Both the position numbers and the translations under genes were made by a program. The notes below the pieces were generated by a model, which was not told where the DNA came from, did not search any database, and worked only from the letters and a program-made list of their open reading frames with translations. DNA of 5,921 bases from positions 1 through 5,921 of the forward strand of contig JAYWGJ010000248.1 in assembly GCA_043778315.1 (NCBI GenBank). Reading direction: 5' to 3'. This document shows positions 1-5,105 of the stretch, piece after piece (the stretch's first letter is position 1; every line of letters starts with the position of its first letter). The stretch is from JBEEMU01 sp043778315 (GTDB lineage: Bacteria > Bacteroidota > Bacteroidia > Chitinophagales > Saprospiraceae).

Positions 1-1
1 T

Positions 2-823
2 GGCTTTGGTAAATATCAATTGCGCTACACCGTTACGAACGCTTGTGGCACGGTTTACGACAGCAAAACCCTAACATTGGTCTCTTGCAACGGCATACAA
101 CCACGTATAAACACCTTGTATAAAGACGCTACCAACTACACAGATATCAACTCTTTTTGTTTGAATAGTCCTACGGCAGGCGCGTTTAGCTTGAGCTATA
201 CCGTACTTGGTATTGCTGCCGCAGGCGATAGTATTAAAGTGCAACTTTCTAATGCGGCAGGTGTGTTTCCTGCTATTACCAAAAATAGCAGCTTTATTGC
301 TAAAAAATTAGCAGTTGCAGGTAGTAACAAAACCGATATTATCACAAGCACTGTTCCGTACCCGAGTACACCCGCAGGCAGCGCGTACAAAATGCGCTTA
401 TTACACAAAAACACCGCAGCTACGCCTGCCGTAGTATATGATACGATTGGTTATACAATTACTATGGCTGTATCTGCTACGCTTGGCGGTCCTTGTGCAG
501 CTCTTGACCCAAATAATAATAAAGCACAAGGTAGAATTAACACGCATACTGACGGCGACAAGCCACTAACTCCCGTTACGGCTATCTCCATCTACCCCAA
601 CCCCTCCACAGGCATCTTCACCGTCGCGTTGCCCGACACCGACGGCGAAGCCACAACCAATATCATAGAGGTATTAGACATCAATGGCAGGTTATTGCTT
701 ACCGCCAATACCACTACACCACAAACCGAACTCAACCTGTCCAACTACGCCACAGGTATATACTTAGTGCGCGTACACTGGCACGGCGAAGTGACGACGC
801 ATAAGGTCGTGATTAGCGAATAA
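2..823 (+). CDS. T9SS-exported protein with type A C-terminal sorting domain (5'-truncated by window edge)
   Basis: The frame is open from base 2 to a TAA at 821-823, so this is the last ~273 residues of a longer protein; a possible TTG at 20 is internal and not a credible start. The final ~80 residues (from about base 581) are a typical Por/T9SS type A sorting domain: a YPNP-S-TG motif (593-610), then a beta-sandwich pattern with VLDINGRLL, LNLSNYATGIYLVRV and a closing THKVVIS strand. In this family the domain is recognised by the type IX secretion system at the outer membrane and removed as the cargo is released or anchored on the surface. The preceding ~190 residues are Ser/Thr/Ala-rich, beta-type and have a few Cys. 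I do not recognise a specific enzyme or adhesin, so the cargo function is unknown. Two stop codons (TAA TAA) close the gene. Its transcript probably ends at the hairpin at 1001-1042. Codon choice shifts to C-ending codons within the sorting domain (see findings). Confidence 0.93.
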   Translation, partial: GFGKYQLRYTVTNACGTVYDSKTLTLVSCNGIQPRINTLYKDATNYTDINSFCLNSPTAGAFSLSYTVLGIAAAGDSIKVQLSNAAGVFPAITKNSSFIAKKLAVAGSNKTDIITSTVPYPSTPAGSAYKMRLLHKNTAATPAVVYDTIGYTITMAVSATLGGPCAALDPNNNKAQGRINTHTDGDKPLTPVTAISIYPNPSTGIFTVALPDTDGEATTNIIEVLDINGRLLLTANTTTPQTELNLSNYATGIYLVRVHWHGEVTTHKVVISE

Positions 824-828
824 TAAGA

Positions 829-867
829 AATAGTGAACAACTAATAGTGAACAACTAACAGTGAAAA
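829..867. repeat. 14-bp tandem repeat, about 2.8 copies
   Basis: The unit AATAGTGAACAACT occurs exactly at 829-842 and 843-856, and a third, diverged and truncated copy (AACAGTGAAAA) follows at 857-867. It begins six bases after the stop codon of the T9SS gene, in the 3' untranslated region. No function is evident; slipped-strand expansion is a simple explanation. Confidence 0.75.
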
Positions 868-881
868 TAAAAAATAAATAA

Positions 882-969
882 AAGGAGACCCTGAAAGGGT
901 CAAATGTGCATAGCCGTAGGTAAAACCTACGGATTAGCGATAAATAGTTATTACAAAATATTATTTATC
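882..969. repeat. REP-like double-hairpin element
   Basis: Two perfect short hairpins lie 12 bases apart. The first is GACCCT-GAA-AGGGTC (887-901, 6-bp stem, 3-nt loop). The second is CCGTAGGT-AAA-ACCTACGG (914-932, 8-bp stem, 3-nt loop). A weaker AT-rich inverted repeat, GATAAATA (939-946) with TATTTATC (962-969), follows. Neither strong hairpin has an adjoining T-tract, so they are poor intrinsic terminators. The arrangement resembles dispersed REP/BIME-type elements in intergenic DNA. I recall similar ACCCTGAAAGGGT sequences from other Bacteroidota intergenic regions, but I could not search to confirm this. Stabilising the 3' end of the upstream mRNA is a plausible side effect. Confidence 0.55.
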
Positions 970-1000
970 ATATAATAAATGTGTTTACCAACCAAACCGA

Positions 1001-1042
1001 AGCCGCCCGTATTACTACAAAAAGTGATGCGGGCGGCTTTTT
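1001..1042 (+). terminator. Strong intrinsic terminator of the T9SS gene
   Basis: The left arm AGCCGCCCGTATTACT (1001-1016) pairs along all 16 positions, two of them G-U, with AGTGATGCGGGCGGCT (1023-1038) around an ACAAAA loop. The stem base is very G/C-rich and is followed by TTTT (1039-1042) on the + strand. There is no T-tract on the minus side, so the hairpin acts on rightward transcription. It lies 178 bases after the T9SS stop codon, with no other + strand gene between them. Confidence 0.88.
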
Positions 1043-1053
1043 CGCGTCACGGC

Positions 1054-1366
1054 GCAATAAAAAAACCGTTTATCTACCTCTGTGGTTGCCACAGCAATAA
1101 AAAAAATCTTTTACTGACCTCTGTGGTTGCCACAGCAATAAAAAAATCTTTTACTGACCTCTGTGGTTGCCACAGCGATAAAAAAAACCTTTTACTGACC
1201 TCTGTGGTTGCCACAGCAATAAAAAAAACCTTTTACTGACCTCTGGTAGCGCCACAGTGATAAAAAAAACCTTTTACTGACCTCTGTGGTTGCCACAGCG
1301 ATAAAAAAAATCTTTTACTTGCCTCTGGTAAGCTACCAGCGACAAAAAAAAGTTTTCACTGCCCTC
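1054..1366. repeat. Tandem array of seven 15-nt hairpins, period 40-41 bp
   Basis: Seven hairpin cores start at 1080, 1121, 1161, 1202, 1243, 1284 and 1325, a spacing of 40-41 bp. Five (1-4 and 6) are CTGTGG-TTG-CCACAG, a perfect 6-bp stem with a 3-nt loop. Core 5 (1243-1257) is CTGGTAGCGCCACAG, and core 7 (1325-1339) is CTGGTA-AGC-TACCAG, again a perfect 6-bp stem but with a different sequence. The cores are joined by near-identical linkers of the form CAATAAAAAAAA-TCTTTTACTGACCT. Degenerate half-units flank the array at 1054-1079 and 1340-1366. The linkers are repeated rather than unique, so this is not a CRISPR array. The period is not a multiple of three and units differ by single-base indels, so it is not a coding repeat. 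It lies between two converging terminators and is outside any apparent transcription unit. Confidence 0.9.
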
Positions 1367-1394
1367 AAAACATCAAAATAGCGTTTTACAAAAT

Positions 1395-1430
1395 AAAAAA
1401 ATGGCTTACCGACAAATGTCGATAAGCCAT
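1395..1430 (-). terminator. Intrinsic terminator of the tyrS-dehydratase unit
   Basis: ATGGCTTA (1401-1408) pairs perfectly with TAAGCCAT (1423-1430), with an inner CGAC/GTCG extension around an AAAT loop. Read on the minus strand the stem runs into seven Ts (1401-1395). It lies 33 bases downstream of the dehydratase stop codon, the usual position. The + strand side ends in TAAAAAT, so little + strand termination is expected. Confidence 0.87.
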
Positions 1431-1462
1431 TAAAAATATTAATGCTATAGATTTTATCTATT

Positions 1463-3340
1463 TTAATCCAAATCTTCATATTCCGAATTATTACTTTTGT
1501 ATTCAGGGACTAAGTGCTTTATAGCTTGGACTAAATCGCGGTTATTTTGTTGGTTCACCAAAGTTTTTATTTCTATAAAAGCCGTTTTTATAAACTCAAA
1601 ATTGGCAGCTTGTACCTTCGCTATCATTATTTTTTGGTGGTGCGTAGGCAAAGTAGTTTCGGCATCGGTGAGGAGTTCCTCGTATAGTTTTTCGCCAGGG
1701 CGCAGCCCTGTGTATTTTATCTCAATGTCTTTACCGAGGGTTAGCCCCGAAAGGCGTATCATATTCTTGGCTAAGTCGATGATTTTGACCGACGCGCCCA
1801 TATCAAAAACAAATATTTCGCCGCCCTCTCCTATTGCGCCTGCCTCCAAAACCAATTGACACGCCTCGGGTATTGTCATAAAAAAGCGCGTGATGTCGGG
1901 GTGCGTCACGGTGAGCGGTCCGCCGCTCGCAATTTGTTTTTTGAATAATGGTATAACCGAGCCGTTTGAACCTAAAACATTCCCAAAACGGGTAGTCACA
2001 AAACGCGGCTTTTTTATTTGATTAATCACTAAACTTTCGTTTAACGATTGTACATACATTTCGGCGACGCGCTTCGATGCGCCCATCACGTTTGTAGGGT
2101 TTACGGCTTTATCGGTACTCACAAAAACAAACTTTTCTACGCCGTATTTCACCGAAATATCAGCTAATATTTGCGTACCGAGTGCGTTAGTTCGGACTGC
2201 CTCTACGGGGTTGAGTTCCATCAACGGAACGTGCTTGTAGGCGGCAGCATGATACACTACTTCGGGCTTAAAGTGCGCAAATACGCGCTCCATACGCGCT
2301 TCCGAGCGCACGTCGCCCACCACAATCTCAAAATTATTGTACCGCAAATGCTCGCGCAGTTCTATGTCTATTTCGTACAATGGCGTTTCGGCTTGGTCTA
2401 AAAGCACGAGTAGCTTTGGCTCAAAAGCAATCAACTGTCGCGCTATTTCGCTGCCGATACTGCCCGCTGCGCCCGTCACTAAAACCACTTTGCCGCGTAC
2501 TTCTATTTGTATAGATTGCGTATCCAAAACGATAGGTTCGCGCACCAATAAATCATCGATACCGATGTCACGGATTTGCTTCGCGCTGAGTTCACCGTTT
2601 ATCCAACGTTCGGCAGGCGGAACGGTACGCACCGCTACGTTTTGCGCCAAGCAAATATCGATGGCAGCTTGCTGCGCCGCGTCAGGACGGTGCGCCGTAA
2701 GTACTACCGCGTCAAGTTGCGGATTAGCGGCAAGCAACTGCGGCAATTGTGCGCTGTCGTAAACCGCTACGCCGTCTAAGTATTGTCCCTTAAATTGTTT
2801 GGTATTCGCTATAAAAGCGACAATGTTATAATTGGTGGTTCGGTCATGCGCAAAGGTCTTTTTAGTAATCAGCGCGTTATCATCTACACCATATATAATG
2901 ATGCTTTTTGCGTTCTTTTTAGCATTATAATACTCAAAATAAACGATTTTGATGAAGATACGCAGACCTGTCATGACAAATATCGTTACCAAAAACTCGA
3001 TAAATACAACCGAATGCGGCATCAAATAATAGCCTAAATAGTGCGCCAAAACGAAATTAGTTACACCCAAAACTAATGTACCCGTAGCGACTGCCGAAAA
3101 TATATTCTTCGCATCTTCGATGCTCGTATGAAAAATAATGCCCGTATAAGTTTTGTATAATAGAAAGATACCGCAGCGCAGCGCGACCGCTACGCCAAGC
3201 GCAATATACATCAAATTGATTTCTAAGGTGGGAATATGGAAATTGAAGCGCAAAAAATAACCCATCGTAGTGGCAAACAACACTATCAGCAGGTCGATGA
3301 ATAGCACCAACCAACGCGAAATATTGAACGTTTGAGTCAT
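1463..3340 (-). CDS. Membrane-anchored nucleotide-sugar 4,6-dehydratase, FlaA1/CapD/PglF/WbpM type
   Basis: This is a full-length 625-residue polysaccharide biosynthesis protein. Residues about 10-135 hold four hydrophobic segments (around 10-30, 42-62, 78-100 and 108-132). A CoA-binding-3-like Rossmann domain follows (about 144-240). The catalytic extended-SDR domain (about 280-600) shows the NAD(P)-binding TGAAGSIG at 289-296, the GDV acidic site near 342, HAAAYKHVP (364-372), STDK at 408-411 and MGASK at 419-423. Met replaces the usual SDR Tyr in MxxxK, as expected for the large WbpM/PglF/FlaA1-type dehydratases. RFGNVLGSNGSV (451-462) and LRPGEKLYEELL (546-557) are also hallmarks. By family knowledge it converts a UDP-N-acetylhexosamine, probably UDP-GlcNAc, to a 4-keto-6-deoxy sugar for capsule, O-antigen or glycoprotein glycans. 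The exact stereochemistry and end product cannot be read from sequence. The ATG at 3340 has no Shine-Dalgarno sequence. The gene begins 36 bp after tyrS on the same strand and is probably co-transcribed. Confidence 0.93.
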   Translation of the reverse strand: MTQTFNISRWLVLFIDLLIVLFATTMGYFLRFNFHIPTLEINLMYIALGVAVALRCGIFLLYKTYTGIIFHTSIEDAKNIFSAVATGTLVLGVTNFVLAHYLGYYLMPHSVVFIEFLVTIFVMTGLRIFIKIVYFEYYNAKKNAKSIIIYGVDDNALITKKTFAHDRTTNYNIVAFIANTKQFKGQYLDGVAVYDSAQLPQLLAANPQLDAVVLTAHRPDAAQQAAIDICLAQNVAVRTVPPAERWINGELSAKQIRDIGIDDLLVREPIVLDTQSIQIEVRGKVVLVTGAAGSIGSEIARQLIAFEPKLLVLLDQAETPLYEIDIELREHLRYNNFEIVVGDVRSEARMERVFAHFKPEVVYHAAAYKHVPLMELNPVEAVRTNALGTQILADISVKYGVEKFVFVSTDKAVNPTNVMGASKRVAEMYVQSLNESLVINQIKKPRFVTTRFGNVLGSNGSVIPLFKKQIASGGPLTVTHPDITRFFMTIPEACQLVLEAGAIGEGGEIFVFDMGASVKIIDLAKNMIRLSGLTLGKDIEIKYTGLRPGEKLYEELLTDAETTLPTHHQKIMIAKVQAANFEFIKTAFIEIKTLVNQQNNRDLVQAIKHLVPEYKSNNSEYEDLD

Positions 3341-3352
3341 TACGATGGGTTT

Positions 3353-3385
3353 AAATTGTATTTTTATAGTCTGATGTTACGCAGA
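3353..3385 (-). promoter_or_regulatory. Motif copy B at the tyrS/dehydratase junction (possible secondary promoter)
   Basis: Read on the minus strand, TCTGCGTAACATCA (3385-3372) is followed by the 11-nt A-rich run GACTATAAAAA and then TACAATTT (3360-3353). The first 14 bases are identical to the sequence upstream of tyrS, and the distance to a TA-box-like octamer is the same. TACAATTT is a poor match to TAnnTTTG, so promoter activity for the dehydratase is only possible. The tyrS stop codon (3379-3377) lies within the motif. Confidence 0.4.
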
Positions 3386-4660
3386 AGCGACAGCCGTTAA
3401 TTCCAAAATACACTGCGTATTTTTGCCGATTTCGACAAGCACAAAGCGGTTAAAAAACGCTATTTCAGTGTTTATCACGAACGTGTCGCCGCTTATTTTT
3501 TGTCGATTGACGCTTATCGCGTTGCCTTTGAGGTCGCGGCGCGCCTCGCCGTTCGAGGCGCGGATTTGCGTTTGCGCTACCAGCGCATCAATAATATTGA
3601 TACCCGTTTCGGAGATTTGTAGTTGATAAACGGTAAGCTCCGCCGCTAGTATCTCCCAATCCGACTCCGTCAAATTCAATAAAATATCCGCTTTTTTGGA
3701 GAATACCACCTCGCTTGCGCGTTTTGCGGCAGCCAAAGCAGCTTCTGAATGCACCCGAGCGGTGAGTTCGTCGGCAAATGCGCGTTGCGCCAAGCGCAAA
3801 TGTGGCGCGTCGGCGTGTTGCGAAAGTATATCGTCGAGTTCAATTTGGTTTTTAAAACTAAACGTATAAAGCAGCTTTTTGATAGCGGCATCTTCGCTGT
3901 TCAAACAAAATTGGTAAAACTGGTAGGGCGAAGTGAGCGCAGGGTCGAGCCAAACGTTGCCCGCCTCCGATTTGCCGTATTTTGTGCCGTCGGGTTTGGT
4001 GAGTAGCGGCGCGGTGAGCGCGTGAACGCTCGCAGAAAGGTTGCGGCGCGTGAGTTCTACACCCGACATGATATTTCCCCATTGGTCGGAGCCGCCCATC
4101 TGCAAATTGCAACCGTGATGTCTATAAAGGTACTGAAAATCGTAGCCTTGCAGCAGTTGGTAAGAAAATTCGGTGAACGACAAGCCGCTTTCCAAACGGT
4201 TTTTGACGCTGTCTTTCGCCAACATATAGTTGATAGTGAGGCGTTTGCCTACGTCGCGCAAAAACTCCAACACATTCATATCTTTATAAATGTCGTGGTT
4301 GTTCACGATGACCGCCGCGTTGCTGCCCGTAAAGTCCAAATACCGCTCAAATTGCTTCGCCTGATGCGCCAAATTAGCGTCCAACTGGTCAAAATCCATT
4401 AAATTCCGTTCGGCGTTTTTGCCCGACGGGTCGCCGATACGTCCCGTTGCGCCGCCGAGCAGCACTATCGGTTTGCCGCCTGCGCGCTGCCAATGCACCA
4501 GCAACATGAGTGCCACTAAATTGCCAATCGTGAGCGACGGCGCGGTCGGGTCAAACCCGACATACGCGGTGTGTATTTCGCCGCTCGCCAGCTGTTCTTC
4601 TACTTCGGGCGTGATGCTCGACAGCATTTTGCGCCAACGGAGTTCTGCTATAAAATTCAT
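3377..4660 (-). CDS. tyrS: Tyrosyl-tRNA synthetase (TyrRS, class Ic)
   Basis: The product has 427 residues, the normal size, and charges tRNA-Tyr with tyrosine using ATP in the cytoplasm. The start at 4660 gives MNFIAELRWR, the usual N-terminus of Bacteroidota TyrRS. The Rossmann catalytic domain shows GFDPTAPSL (35-43), GGATGRIGDPSG (69-80), the tyrosine pocket SYQLLQGYD (166-174, Tyr167/Gln171/Asp174), GGSDQWGN (189-196) and the KMSKS-equivalent KYGKS (227-231). The alpha-helical anticodon region follows, and a C-terminal S4-like RNA-binding domain covers roughly 350-427. The HIGH signature reads TIGN at 44-47, so both histidines are replaced. His48 to Asn is tolerated in known TyrRSs, but Thr at the first position departs from the E. 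coli and Geobacillus enzymes. A -7 box lies 33 bases upstream. The dehydratase gene follows after 36 bp without a terminator, so an operon is likely. Confidence 0.97.
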   Translation of the reverse strand: MNFIAELRWRKMLSSITPEVEEQLASGEIHTAYVGFDPTAPSLTIGNLVALMLLVHWQRAGGKPIVLLGGATGRIGDPSGKNAERNLMDFDQLDANLAHQAKQFERYLDFTGSNAAVIVNNHDIYKDMNVLEFLRDVGKRLTINYMLAKDSVKNRLESGLSFTEFSYQLLQGYDFQYLYRHHGCNLQMGGSDQWGNIMSGVELTRRNLSASVHALTAPLLTKPDGTKYGKSEAGNVWLDPALTSPYQFYQFCLNSEDAAIKKLLYTFSFKNQIELDDILSQHADAPHLRLAQRAFADELTARVHSEAALAAAKRASEVVFSKKADILLNLTESDWEILAAELTVYQLQISETGINIIDALVAQTQIRASNGEARRDLKGNAISVNRQKISGDTFVINTEIAFFNRFVLVEIGKNTQCILELTAVASA

Positions 4661-4692
4661 TTTTGTATGGTAATAATGTACGTTTTGAAGTG

Positions 4693-4700
4693 CAAAGGTA
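4693..4700 (-). promoter_or_regulatory. tyrS promoter -7 box, TACCTTTG
   Basis: TACCTTTG on the minus strand is an exact match to the Bacteroidota -7 consensus TAnnTTTG, and it is identical to the box before the SRP RNA in this window. It predicts a transcript start near 4687 and a leader of about 25-30 nt before the ATG at 4660. No clear TTG -33 element is seen about 20 bp upstream. The motif TCTGCGTAACATCA (4725-4712) occupies that position instead. Confidence 0.65.
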
Positions 4701-4710
4701 TGTTTTTTAA

Positions 4711-5027
4711 GTGATGTTACGCAGATGGGTCACTTATTTCTCTTGTTCTTTTTTCTTGATAAAAAAGAACCAAAATATCAAGACTTATTAGACTTGTCAG
4801 GCTTCACTTCGCATAAAAAGCGAACACAGCCCAAACTTGCAGCTCCCAAAAGGTCGCGCTTCGAACAGTGCGCTGTTTATCACCTTTTTATGCTGCGTTC
4901 CCGCCGACAATTCTAATAGGTCGGTCGCCCCAACCCCTAAGCTATCGACTTTATTTTTCATTCTCGAGAGACAATAACGCTTAAAATCTATTACCTTGAT
5001 ACAAAATTACTGTTGCGTAGCATCAGT
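4711..5027. repeat. Non-coding, hairpin-rich repeat-like segment bounded by inverted motif copies
   Basis: The ends carry inverted copies of TGATGYTACGCA (left 4712-4723; right, as complement, 5014-5025). Inside are GTTCTTTTTT-CTTGAT-AAAAAAGAAC (4745-4770, a perfect 10-bp stem) and an overlapping, mutually exclusive stem CTTGATA/TATCAAG (4755-4761 with 4776-4782). There are also TTCGC/GCGAA (4808-4824), a 10-bp inverted repeat GCATAAAAAG/CTTTTTATGC (4811-4820 with 4884-4893), and AACAG-TGCG-CTGTT (4864-4877). The 63-codon + strand frame at 4725-4916 has Lys/Phe-rich, low-complexity content without a recognisable domain, and I do not call it a gene. The layout suggests a degenerate MITE-like or other dispersed element. 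I recall similar sequences between Bacteroidota genes but cannot verify copy number. Confidence 0.5.
5002..5009 (-). promoter_or_regulatory. Possible upstream -7 box, TAATTTTG
   Basis: On the minus strand TAATTTTG fits TAnnTTTG. It lies just after the transaldolase terminator and would start a transcript with a leader of about 340 nt across the 4711-5027 segment into tyrS. No good -33 TTG is present at the expected distance, and a box this short can occur by chance. It is therefore a weak alternative to the box at 4693-4700. Confidence 0.25.
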
Positions 5028-5037
5028 TAATAAAAAT

Positions 5038-5078
5038 AAAAAAACGCAAAACTCTCGATACAGAAAGTTTTGCGTTTT
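5038..5078 (-). terminator. Intrinsic terminator of the transaldolase gene
   Basis: AAAACGCAAAACT (5041-5053) and AGTTTTGCGTTTT (5066-5078) are perfect 13-bp complementary arms around a 12-nt loop. On the minus strand the stem ends in a run of seven Ts (5044-5038). It lies 28 bases downstream of the transaldolase stop codon, and it separates that unit from tyrS. The + strand side ends in only four Ts, so any rightward activity would be weak. Confidence 0.88.
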
Positions 5079-5105
5079 GATATAAAAACAAAAAATATAT
5101 TTTTT

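Noticed and set aside
979..1239. 86-codon + strand frame running through the terminator and the hairpin array
   Set aside because: Its protein repeats are only the 41+40 bp DNA repeat read in frame. The unit length is not a multiple of three, single-base indels occur, and the start lies next to a terminator hairpin.
1054..1366. CRISPR array
   Set aside because: The period and palindromic cores are suggestive, but the sequences between cores are almost identical instead of unique, cores are only 15 nt, and there are no cas genes.
3372..4725. tyrS as cargo of a transposon flanked by 14-bp direct repeats
   Set aside because: There is no transposase or target duplication, tyrS is a core gene, and the third motif copy and the fixed spacing to TA boxes fit a regulatory or dispersed motif better.
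4725..4916. 63-codon + strand frame upstream of tyrS
   Set aside because: It starts inside the repeated motif, overlaps several inverted repeats, has Phe/Lys-rich low-complexity content and lacks a recognisable domain. It is better explained as non-coding repeat sequence.
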